44,211 nucleotides of DNA from Polyangiaceae bacterium. GTDB taxonomy: Bacteria; Myxococcota_A; Polyangia; Polyangiales; Polyangiaceae. Of the stretch, positions 33,763 through 40,721 are shown in pieces. The stretch lies in assembly GCA_016933275.1 (NCBI GenBank), contig JAFGBI010000101.1:1-44211 (forward strand). Direction: 5' to 3'. The position numbers were made by a program, and so were the translations under genes. The notes beneath the pieces are model-generated. The model searched no databases, was not told the DNA's origin, and was given only the letters and a program-made list of their open reading frames with translations. How positions within the stretch are numbered: the first letter of the stretch is position 1; each line of letters opens with the position of its first letter.

Positions 33763-34251
33763 CTACGGCTCGAAGCTCAGTCTGGCCTGCCCCAACATCG
33801 ACCTCGGCAGCTGCACGGCCACGACCTCTCCGCGCGCCCTCACCACGCCGTTGACCGAGAGCTCGACGTCGACGATCGCGCGCCGCTTCGCCGGTCCCCG
33901 TGCGCGGGCGCGTAGCTCGAGCGGTGGACCGAGCGGCGTAGGCCGCAGGAAGTCGACCTTGAGCGAGGCCGTGACGAACCGGATCGGAGGCAGGGACGCG
34001 CGCTCCCGCCCCGTGGCGCGACGGGCGAACGCGGCCGCGGTCCCGGTCCCGTGGCAGTCGATCAGCGAGGCGATGAGCCCGCCGTATACGAACCCCGGTG
34101 CGGCCATGTGGAACGGCTCAGGAACGAAGGAGGCCACGACCTCGTCACCGCGCCAGTAGCTCTTCAATCGGTGCCCGTGCGGGTTGAGCTGGCCGCACCC
34201 AAAGCACTGGTTGAGTTCGGCGGGATAGTCCGCCTGTATCGCCATGTCCAT
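33763..34251 (-). CDS. PaaI-like hotdog-fold thioesterase
   Basis: 162 residues. The N-terminus QCFGCGQLNPHGHRLKSYW has the CxxC plus NPHGL-type motif found at the start of one PaaI-family branch. GFVYGGLIASLIDCHGTGTA is the central hotdog helix, in which the His-Gly-Gly of classical enzymes is replaced by Tyr-Gly-Gly. SLKVDFLRPTPLG is the following strand. Such enzymes hydrolyse acyl-CoA or related thioesters in the cytoplasm. The second ATG is used as start since AAAAGGG precedes it; the longer form from 34314 adds a Thr/Lys-rich tail. It is last in line after radical SAM, deformylase and ferredoxin genes, with a 228-base gap. Confidence 0.85.
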   Translation of the reverse strand: MDMAIQADYPAELNQCFGCGQLNPHGHRLKSYWRGDEVVASFVPEPFHMAAPGFVYGGLIASLIDCHGTGTAAAFARRATGRERASLPPIRFVTASLKVDFLRPTPLGPPLELRARARGPAKRRAIVDVELSVNGVVRARGEVVAVQLPRSMLGQARLSFEP

Positions 34252-34479
34252 GTCCCTTTTCCTCACCTCCGCAGCTTTGCCGTGACTCGTCGTCGTCTCA
34301 GCAGGAGCTGTCACCCCCCCGCCCGGGGATCACGAGCTCGAGGCATCCGCTGCCACCACAGCTAGATCCCTGCCGTGGTGACGCATCGGATCGGCAAGGA
34401 GTGGCGTTCCTCGTCGAAGCTCCGCCGCGCGGCGAGCTGTCGCGAGGACGCTCCGGCGCCGACCAACACCGTCGCGTCG

Positions 34480-35409
34480 TCACCATCGATTCGCCGTCCC
34501 CTCGTAGAACACGGCTCCTCCTCGCCGTACGGCGCGCACCGCGCCCCCGGCGCTCAGCACGTCCAGATGCTTGACTACGTCGTTCGGGCGCAAGTCCAAG
34601 CCGCTGGCAAGCCCCTCTACCGTGCATGGTCTTCGGTTCACCAAGGCAACGATCCGCTCCGCGGCGTTCTCGCTTCGCGGGGGAGGCGCCCCCTCGAGCG
34701 GGCCGGTTTCGGCGATGACCTCGCAGGGGCACGAGAACAGGCGCTTCATTGCCTCCAATTCATTTCTGGTGACGCTGAGCGCGGAAGGGTCCGCTGGAGG
34801 TCGTGATACCGTGTTGAGCTGGACGCGGTCCAGGCGCATCCGCTCCGCGAGGCGCGCGATCGACTCGATCTCCTCCCGATGGTCGGTGATCCCCGAGAGG
34901 ATGAGCACCTCGAGCCACAGCCGACCCCGGAATTCGTGCGAGAACGTCACGAGGCCTTCGGCCATCTTCGGGAACGAAATGTCAGCGCTCGGACGGTTGA
35001 CTCGCTCGAAAGTCGATACTCCCCCGGCGTCCAGGGAGGGGATGACCAAGTCTGCTCCGGCCATGCCCCCGCGAACTTCCGGTTTCCAGAGCAGGGAGCC
35101 GTTCGTCAACACCGCGACAGGAACGCTGGTGAGAGCCTTGATTCCGCCGAGCACGTCGCCGAGGCGCGCGTGGAGCGTGGGCTCTCCGGAGCCAGCCAGC
35201 GCGATGAAGTCGGGCCGTGGCTCTCGCTCCAGCTGACCCCGGAGCTCGGCGAGCACGGCGTCGACGGGTACGTACTCTCTGCGGTCGGTCGTCTTGTTGG
35301 TCGTCCGCCCGAGCTGGCAGTACACGCAGTCGTACGAGCAGGTCTTGAAGGGCACGAGGTCGACGCCCAGCGATCGACCGAGGCGTCGCGAGGGTACCGG
35401 GCCGTACAC
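34480..35409 (-). CDS. Radical SAM protein with C-terminal winged helix
   Basis: 309 residues. The N-terminus YGPVPSRRLGRSLGVDLVPF is the hallmark of one radical SAM branch. The cluster cysteines are Cys24, Cys28 and Cys31 in KTCSYDCVYCQLG (CX3CX2C). ALAGSGEPTLHARLG is the GGE-like SAM site and VAVLTNGSLLW follows. After about residue 240 a winged helix begins (RIVALVNRRPCTVEGLASGL and VVKHLDVLSAGGAVRA). These proteins use a [4Fe-4S] cluster and SAM for radical chemistry; the substrate of this branch is unknown. GTG is used as start because homologues begin at this point. The usual preceding residues (RYV) are present but no start codon is found before them, perhaps because repeat copy B lies just upstream. 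Confidence 0.88.
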   Translation of the reverse strand: MYGPVPSRRLGRSLGVDLVPFKTCSYDCVYCQLGRTTNKTTDRREYVPVDAVLAELRGQLEREPRPDFIALAGSGEPTLHARLGDVLGGIKALTSVPVAVLTNGSLLWKPEVRGGMAGADLVIPSLDAGGVSTFERVNRPSADISFPKMAEGLVTFSHEFRGRLWLEVLILSGITDHREEIESIARLAERMRLDRVQLNTVSRPPADPSALSVTRNELEAMKRLFSCPCEVIAETGPLEGAPPPRSENAAERIVALVNRRPCTVEGLASGLDLRPNDVVKHLDVLSAGGAVRAVRRGGAVFYEGTANRW

Positions 35410-35442
35410 GTACCGCGGGGCGTTGCGCTGCTGGTCTGCGGA

Positions 35443-35526
35443 CCTGGCGCCGGACAGGCCCCCAACCCAAGCGCCGCGGCGGCTTGTGCCCGCGGTAGGT
35501 TTCTTTTTGGCGGGGGAGGCGAGCCC
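35443..35526. repeat. Dispersed repeat, copy B (partner at 3738-3817)
   Basis: Shares GGACAGGCCCCCAACCCAAG and CTTTTTGGCGGGGG blocks, and an intervening GC-rich middle, with copy A. It sits between the deformylase and radical SAM genes, immediately upstream of the latter's likely start. Confidence 0.55.
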
Positions 35527-35617
35527 TTCCTCGCATCGGGCGCGACCCGCGGCCTCCCCCTCCTCGCCGCCTGATGAGCGGCGGGCGCCTCCGGCGTCGA
35601 TCTTCCGACCTGGTAGA

Positions 35618-36145
35618 TCAGGGGCCACTTCGCTCTCCCGCCTCCGGTTCGTCGTCCTCCCGGTGAAGCCGGTCTGGCGAGGACACGCGATCGATGAAGA
35701 GGACGCCGTTGAGGTGGTCCACCTCGTGATGCACCACGACCGCGTCGAAGCCGTCGAGCGTCCACTCGAACGCCTGGCCGCGCTCGTCGATCCCCCGGAG
35801 CCGCAGGAAGTGCGGCCGCACGGTTTCGGCGTAGAGTCCCGGAATGCTGAGGCACCCGTCAAAGTCCAGGCGTTCTCGTCCTTCCTCGAGGATGACGGGG
35901 TTGATGACGCCGATCGGGGGACCGTGCCCCGCTCCGGTCCCCGCGCCGAAGCAGACCACGATCGCTCGCTTGTGCACGCCGATCTGCGGAGCGGCGAGCC
36001 CAATTCCGTTGGGGTGACGCAGCAGCGTGTCCTTGAGATCCGCGATCAGCCGCCGGGCTTCGTCGGGCTCGTCCGCCAACGGCTCGCTCACCCGGCGCAG
36101 CGCCGCTTCGCTCGTCTCGAAGAGCAGGAGGGGACGTGCGGCCAC
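35618..36145 (-). CDS. def: Peptide deformylase
   Basis: 175 residues. The three deformylase motifs are present in order: GIGLAAPQIG (47-56), DGCLSIPG (96-103) and HHEVDHLNG (139-147). Cys98, His140 and His144 bind the metal and Glu141 is catalytic. Motif 2 has Asp where most have Glu (EGCLS), a conservative change. The enzyme removes the N-formyl group from new proteins. Spacing between motifs 1 and 2 includes a Gly-rich insertion (FGAGTGAGHGPP). It starts with GTG three bases after the ferredoxin gene, so the two are in one operon. That neighbourhood is unusual, since def normally sits with fmt. This may be a second copy, possibly specialised. Confidence 0.92.
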   Translation of the reverse strand: MAARPLLLFETSEAALRRVSEPLADEPDEARRLIADLKDTLLRHPNGIGLAAPQIGVHKRAIVVCFGAGTGAGHGPPIGVINPVILEEGRERLDFDGCLSIPGLYAETVRPHFLRLRGIDERGQAFEWTLDGFDAVVVHHEVDHLNGVLFIDRVSSPDRLHREDDEPEAGERSGP

Positions 36146-36148
36146 AGG

Positions 36149-36718
36149 TCAGGTTCCTTGGGGCTCTGCGCCTGATCGCGCGAGGCCGACGTCAGACATC
36201 GAGATCGCCTCGTTCGGGCATTCCTCGGCGCACTTGCCGCAGCCCGCGCACCGGGTCGAATCGACGGTGATGGCATCTCTCATGCTGATGGCCTGCTCCG
36301 GACAGAGATCGACGCACAGCCAGCAGGCGGTGCACCGCGTCTTGTCGATACGGGCGATCACCCTCGACGTGCCGGCGTCACGCTGGCCAGGCGCTGTCGG
36401 CGCTCGCTCGAGCCTCGGCGGAGCGCCGGCCCCGGCCGGTTGGAGGTCCGCGATTCGGTGCGTGATGGCGCCGAGCTCGCTCATCATGTCGCGAGCGCAC
36501 GCCTGGATCGCCTGGAATGTCAGCGCTCGCCGCGCCACGCCAGGCGGCTGGGTGGTGCTCGCGGCAGGACTACCGGTGCGCCCCGGTCTTGGCCGGCCCC
36601 ATGATCTGCCGCATCCCTCCCGTGAGCCTCCCCCTCCTTGGTTCCAGCCGCGCCCACGGCCCCGGCCGCAGCCTTCGCCCCGGCCGCCACGAAATCCGCG
36701 TCCGTTGTTCATCGTCAT
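36149..36718 (-). CDS. Ferredoxin-like protein with two [4Fe-4S] motifs
   Basis: 189 residues. The Gly/Arg-rich N-terminus (RGRGWNQGGGG) resembles those of small proteins around NifX-like genes. A helical middle runs from about 62 to 92. The C-terminal bacterial ferredoxin domain has CTACWLCVDLCP (Cys129, 132, 135, 139) and CAGCGKCAEECP (Cys157, 160, 163, 167). It should carry two low-potential [4Fe-4S] clusters in the cytoplasm and may pass electrons to the radical SAM protein encoded downstream. It lies 82 bases after the DUF5320-like gene and three bases before def. Confidence 0.88.
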   Translation of the reverse strand: MTMNNGRGFRGGRGEGCGRGRGRGWNQGGGGSREGCGRSWGRPRPGRTGSPAASTTQPPGVARRALTFQAIQACARDMMSELGAITHRIADLQPAGAGAPPRLERAPTAPGQRDAGTSRVIARIDKTRCTACWLCVDLCPEQAISMRDAITVDSTRCAGCGKCAEECPNEAISMSDVGLARSGAEPQGT

Positions 36719-36800
36719 TCCTTCGCTTGCCAGTGACTGCGGTCACCGGGACGGAGGGAGGCCGCTGTGGTCGCGGCCACCTACCGTCCCGGACCTGGGA

Positions 36801-37178
36801 TCAGGTCTTCGAGGTTTCCGCCGAAGACTCGAGGTCACGGATCCGAATGCGTACATCCTCCAACGCCTGGGCGAGGTGCTCGGCCTGGCTCTTCAGAGCC
36901 ACGAGCTCCCGCTCCCTCGTCATCGTGGGGCCGAAGGGCGCTCCAAACGGTGGAGCATGATCCGAAGCGCGCATCCATCCCGGTTGCCAACCAGGACCTG
37001 CCGCGGTTCGACCCCCATGACGATGCCGCCATCCGCCGCCACCGCCGTACCCGCGCCCCTGACCTCTCCCCCAGCCAGCGTTCAGAAACCCTGGCGCGGG
37101 GTATCCCGCGCAGAGCCCCGCTTCACGGCCGCTCAGGGGACCCAATCCCCCCGGACCCGTTCTGTCTCCTCTTGGCAT
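36801..37178 (-). CDS. DUF5320-like protein
   Basis: 125 residues. The N-terminus MPRGDRTGPGGLGPLSGREA and following GLCAGYPAPGF match the conserved start of DUF5320 proteins (usually MPRGDGTGPxGxGPMTGR). A Gly-rich middle is followed by a C-terminal coiled coil (ALKSQAEHLAQALEDVRIRI). These small proteins occur with NifX/NifB-like and Mrp-like genes and are thought to serve metal-cluster chemistry, but no reaction is known. It is the second gene of the minus-strand group, 34 bases after the NifX-like gene. Confidence 0.85.
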   Translation of the reverse strand: MPRGDRTGPGGLGPLSGREAGLCAGYPAPGFLNAGWGRGQGRGYGGGGGWRHRHGGRTAAGPGWQPGWMRASDHAPPFGAPFGPTMTRERELVALKSQAEHLAQALEDVRIRIRDLESSAETSKT

Positions 37179-37212
37179 GATCTGTCTCCATTCGTGGTTG
37201 ATGGTCGTTGCT

Positions 37213-37602
37213 TCACCATCCGTGGCGCCACCGTCTGCTATGGCGATGGCGGGGCCGGTGTTGTCGGCCAGGACAACCTGGCAGCAAGAGAGCCTGCTCC
37301 GTCAGGTCACCCGAGAAAGAGGTGACGATCACCTGCTGTATCGGACCACCGGTGTTGGGGATGACCCGCATGCCCACCGACGTGAGCAGGAGCTCCGGTG
37401 GCCAGGAGATCGCTCCACAGATGAGCGCCTTGGCTCCGAGCTCGGCGACGCGCTTGGCCTTGGTGATGGGGTCGGTTTCGGCGATCAGTAGCTCTCTTCG
37501 GTTCAGCGCTCCATCCCCGCTCGGGGTCATCAGCAGGAAAGCACTGGCAACGTCGAGCAGAGGTGAGATCCGGTCCCCGCACGTTGGCAGCACGACCTGC
37601 AT
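37213..37602 (-). CDS. Dinitrogenase iron-molybdenum cofactor-binding family protein (NifX/NifB-C-like)
   Basis: 129 residues. The start VVLPTCGDRISPLLDVASAF matches the family's opening strand (usually 'D..ISPVFD.A..F'). ALICGAISWPPELLLTSVGM corresponds to the 'GA...P..ll..GI.V' segment. The tail LPGCPGRQHRPRHRHSRR is Gly/His/Arg-rich, as in homologues next to DUF5320 genes. Members bind iron-sulphur or FeMo-type clusters. No nitrogenase genes are near, so a role in another metal cofactor is more likely. The ATG is used because the upstream extension reads through the repeat element. The ribosome-binding site is poor. It is first in the operon ferredoxin-def-radical SAM. Confidence 0.82.
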   Translation of the reverse strand: MQVVLPTCGDRISPLLDVASAFLLMTPSGDGALNRRELLIAETDPITKAKRVAELGAKALICGAISWPPELLLTSVGMRVIPNTGGPIQQVIVTSFSGDLTEQALLLPGCPGRQHRPRHRHSRRWRHGW

Positions 37603-37827
37603 GTCAGGTTGCCAAGCAAGAAGGATGCCAATATGGAACGGTCTGCTAACTGCCCGAGAATCAAAGGAAGTTGTGCGCGGCCGTGTTCCTTTCGGGAGGA
37701 TTAGTCGTGCAAAGTGCATGTTCCAGTCGCGGATTGCACGATAAGGTCCGAAGTCCGCTCCGGCGATGTACGACCGTCCACGTCCTCGCCGAGCATGGCC
37801 CAGTCCTCGTCTGGTGTACCGGTGTCG

Positions 37828-37940
37828 AAGCCGCCGGAGGAGCAATCAGGTTGACAGCTGTGTCAAGTCAACAACCCAAGCCGGCGGAGGAGCAATCAGG
37901 TTGACAGCTGTGTCAAGTCAACAACCCAAGCCGGCGGAGC
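37828..37940. repeat. 50-bp tandem repeat, two copies plus a partial third
   Basis: Copy 1 is 37828-37877, copy 2 is 37878-37927, with one mismatch, and 12 to 13 bases of a third follow. The unit starts AAGCCGGCGGAGGAGCAATC and contains TTGACA-GCTG-TGTCAA, a 6-bp stem with a 4-base loop. On the minus strand the core reads WVVDLTQLST then TGA. A diverged third copy lies at 5801-5842. Confidence 0.9.
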
Positions 37941-38183
37941 CGGAACGTAGCCCGCAGCGGGGTCGCGGCTCACCGAGCCGGCGATCTCGATCTGTTGATC
38001 GCGGCGCGACCCGAGCGACTGACCGAGGAAGCGTTCCACCTCGGTCACGAAGTCGTTCTCGCCCGGGCATTCGGGCGGCGCTGACCACGACAGCGCCGTG
38101 ACGGCCGGATCCTCCGCGCGGGCGAGGGACGACCACACCGCGATCACCGCGGCGACCCTCCGCACTCTCCGCGCTCCGCCCAT
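37896..38183 (-). pseudogene. Exported protein truncated at the 50-bp repeat
   Basis: 95 codons. The signal peptide (VAAVIAVWSSLARAED) is followed by ALSWSAPPECPGENDFVTEV and then ERFLGQSLGSRRDQQIEI. The 'WxAPxxCPxxxxFxxxVxRxLG' start is common in exported proteins of several hundred residues in Myxococcota. Here the reading ends abruptly: after AAGYVPAPPA the repeat supplies WVVDLTQLST and a stop. The expected rest of the protein is absent. The N-terminal part looks intact, so the truncation may be recent. It may still be expressed as a short periplasmic peptide. Confidence 0.6.
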
Positions 38184-38387
38184 GGCGGCCTTCTACCGAT
38201 GGGTGGAGTCCCCAGCAAGGAGCGCGAACCGCATGGGCTCCGCCAGGCGTCTACAGCAGACCAGAACGTCCGTCCCCCGCTATCGGATCGTCGCGCTCCC
38301 CCGTGCTCGGTGGGGTCCACCACGACGATCGGTCGGCGGCTCGAGCGCCTCGGAAGACGAGCGGAGGCAGCGGAGTCCTTGACGGGA

Positions 38388-38885
38388 TCACTGCGCGGTA
38401 TCGACTGCGAACAGCGAACAGCCGGGATGGTAGCCCCAGGGCTTCAGGTCCCCGCCTTCGGGGTGGTAATGGCGTTCGATCCGGCCGACGTAGTCGCGAC
38501 CGTCCACGGAGAACGGGATCTCGGTGCCGAACGGCTCGTGGTGGTGATGGTGAACGATCTCGCGCGCCTTGGCGACGAGGGCCGCGTTGACCTCGCTGCC
38601 GCGGAGCCGGCGCAGGGTGCGCGCGGGCTCGGCCGCAGGCGCCGTCGTCCCGACGTTTTCGGTCGTCGCGGTCGCCACCGTGCTTGGGGTGGACTCCGCG
38701 GTCTCGGCAGCGGTGGCGGTGGCCTCTTCGGTCGTGGCCGCGGCGACGGTCGTGGTCTCGTCGTTGCGGAGCGCCGTCTCGTCGGCGCGTGCAGCGCCGA
38801 CACTGGCCGACCCGAATACTCCGACCACCAGGACCCCAAACACCGCCGACCCCCGAACCCATCCACTCACCTTGCGCTGCGACAT
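38388..38885 (-). CDS. Exported His-rich small protein
   Basis: 165 residues. The signal peptide (VFGVLVVGVFGSASVGAARA) is followed by a Thr/Ala/Glu-rich linker to about residue 90 and a compact C-terminal domain. The domain holds five consecutive His (REIVHHHHHEPFGTEIPF) and then RIERHYHPEGGDLKPWGYHP, closing with GCSLFAVDT. The His/Tyr/Pro-rich pattern suggests metal binding in the periplasm, which is inferred only from composition. I recall similar tails in hypothetical proteins of this phylum. The second ATG is chosen, giving the signal peptide with GGGAG eleven bases before it. Confidence 0.75.
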   Translation of the reverse strand: MSQRKVSGWVRGSAVFGVLVVGVFGSASVGAARADETALRNDETTTVAAATTEEATATAAETAESTPSTVATATTENVGTTAPAAEPARTLRRLRGSEVNAALVAKAREIVHHHHHEPFGTEIPFSVDGRDYVGRIERHYHPEGGDLKPWGYHPGCSLFAVDTAQ

Positions 38886-39368
38886 CTTCGTTGCTCCCTG
38901 CGAGCTCTCGGCTCGCTGGGGACGGGAAGAGCAACCGACGTGCCGCCGTTGGCCCTCGACGGCGAGACACACCGACCGCGCTCGGGGTTGGCGAGCGCCC
39001 TCGCGATACGGCGGGATCTACGCGGGATCCGCGTCGGCTGCGCCCCCCCGTGTCCGGGTTGCCGCGCGGTGGGGCGGCCTGCCCACGCGGGCAGAACCAT
39101 TTCGTCTCTGGCTGCTCGTGGTGGGTCGCCCGCGGCCTGTGGTGCCCCGCCCACGCTTCGAGCCCGGTTCGCCGCGGTGATCCCGCTCGTCGGCTGCGGG
39201 ACGCCAAGGTCGCTGCCGGCGCCGATCCTGGCTGCCGCAGCCGGGTCGACTCCTGATCCACCAAGGGTACCGTGCGCGTTCGTCGGCGTGAGCTGGTCGG
39301 TCACGCCGGACGGCGCAGACAGCGCCCTACCGCCGAGCGGTGTCACGCCTTCTGCACCAGCGAAGGGC
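38886..39368. other. Gene-free stretch
   Basis: About 480 bases. Open frames on both strands are Arg/Pro-rich and lack starts or motifs. The last bases carry the GAAGGGC leader of the broken four-helix gene. Confidence 0.35.
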
Positions 39369-39774
39369 ATGACCGACCGGCTCACACCTCCTAAGCTCTC
39401 GCACCATCGCCTCGTCGCCTACCACTTCGCCGTTGAGCTCCTGCTCGCCATCCAGGCCGCGAACATTCGCGACCCGAAGCTGCGGGACGAAGCCGTCCGT
39501 GCCGCGAAGAGCGCGGTCCTCAATACCCCACTGCGCCACCCAGGCAGCTGGCGCTGGCTAGGACTCGGGCGCGGCGGGTCCCGCGGAAGGTGCAGGTCGC
39601 GTCGGCCGCGCGGACAAGAGCCGCACCTTCACGATCGCGCGTGGCGAAGGGCTCGAGGCTTATGCCGCTCGAGAAACCGCGGCGCTCGTCGGTGACGCCA
39701 AGGCTGCCCACGTGCACGCCTGTCTGCCTGTCGCCCAGCGTCTCTGCGCCCTCCTCACGGGGCTCCTCACGTGA
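39369..39774 (+). pseudogene. Four-helix bundle protein (S23-type) gene interrupted by about 58 nt
   Basis: The N-terminal part starts with ATG and reads LSHHRLVAYHFAVELLLAIQ to AAKSAVLN (ends 39524). The C-terminal part begins at 39583 in the next frame with AEGAGRVGRADKSRTFTIAR, continuing EGLEAYAARE to TGA. Joined, they give a normal protein of the 23S-rRNA-intervening-sequence family, in which 'LN-x-AEGAGR' is the conserved link. The 58 extra bases shift the frame and include an in-frame TAG in one frame, so no full product is made. Family members are small helical proteins of unclear role. Confidence 0.7.
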
Positions 39775-39805
39775 GGGGTGCGCAGAGGCGGACGTTCAGG
39801 TTCAC

Positions 39806-39840
<35 letters not shown>

Positions 39841-39857
39841 CCGGTGGGCGCGGATCA

Positions 39858-40214
39858 TCAACGCCGACAACGTATCTGGATCCCGTCGGTGAGCCAGTCG
39901 GCGCGGATCTCGATCCCATGGATGGCCCGATCGGGCATGAGGGTGGACGAGCCATCCGCGCTGGTGCACCGAACCACGCTCTCGGTGCTGATCAGGGTGC
40001 CGATAGCCCTTCGCGGCACCTGTGCTCGCGAGGCACTGCGACCCCACCTCGTGCACTCGATCTTCACGACCCGGTCGAGATATTGTCCGGAGTGGACGCG
40101 GATCCCCGTCAGGTAGGAGTCCGGTCGGCACATGGTCAGGCTCTGCTGCTGGTCCGAGAACGACGCGGTCCCGCCAGCGTTGCTGCATAGATCCAGGCAC
40201 TGGCGGTCAAACCA
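39858..40214 (-). pseudogene. C-terminal fragment of a Cys-containing secreted protein
   Basis: 119 open codons without a start or signal peptide. It reads FDRQCLDLCSNAGG, then MCRPDSYLTGIRVHSGQYLD with RVVKIEC. 'C-P-x-x-x-x-x-x-G-I-x-x-x-x-G-x-x-x-D-x-x-x-x-x-C' is a repeat seen in surface lectin-like proteins of this phylum. The end is IRADWLTDGIQIRCRR. The missing start points to a decayed gene. Reading from the internal ATG would give a 91-residue cytoplasmic product, which seems unlikely to be real. Confidence 0.5.
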
Positions 40215-40721
40215 TCACCTTCGTGAGCGGCGTCGATGGCGCAAGACCCGTACGATCTATGGTTGCGTCAGTGACTGGCCGAGTGGTTCTACGTCCGGTG
40301 CGTGTCCCCACCACCGCAGCGGACATCGCCCTCCTCTGCGGTATCCCTTCGCGACAGCGGTGCCCATCGCTCACTCTCCGCGCTCGGCTGTCGCGGCGGA
40401 TGGGGTCCTCACGTCCCTGTCCGCCGAGGGGCGTTCCTGTCTTGCCAGCGGAGCCGCAGCGCGCGAGCCGTCGCTGCCGGCCCCCGTGCGTCCCCGCGGG
40501 TCAGCGATGGGATCGAACCTGGACGCTCCCCTCCCAGAAGCGGATTCCGGGCTCCCGGTTTCTTCAACCGTCGGCTCGCGCCGCGTTCTGCTGACCAGAG
40601 GGTCGTTTGAAACCCGTGGCGTGAGGCGCCGTTTCGTGAGTAGAATTACCCTGAGTCGTCGTGTCGTTGGCGGCCAAGACTTGGTGGTAGCAGGTTCCGC
40701 TCAGGAAGCCGGGAGGTTCTC
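40215..40721. other. Gene-free stretch upstream of the SGNH-like lipoprotein
   Basis: About 500 bases with no protein-like frame. The end holds GGGAGG as ribosome-binding site of the next gene. No other element was recognised. Confidence 0.35.

Noticed and set aside
37828..37940. CRISPR array
   Set aside because: The 50-bp units are directly adjacent with no unique spacers, there are only two and a part, and no cas genes are near.
38199..39695. 498-codon plus-strand frame across the His-rich protein and four-helix gene
   Set aside because: Only its last 55 or so codons match a real family, and these begin at their own ATG at 39369; the rest is antisense or non-coding.
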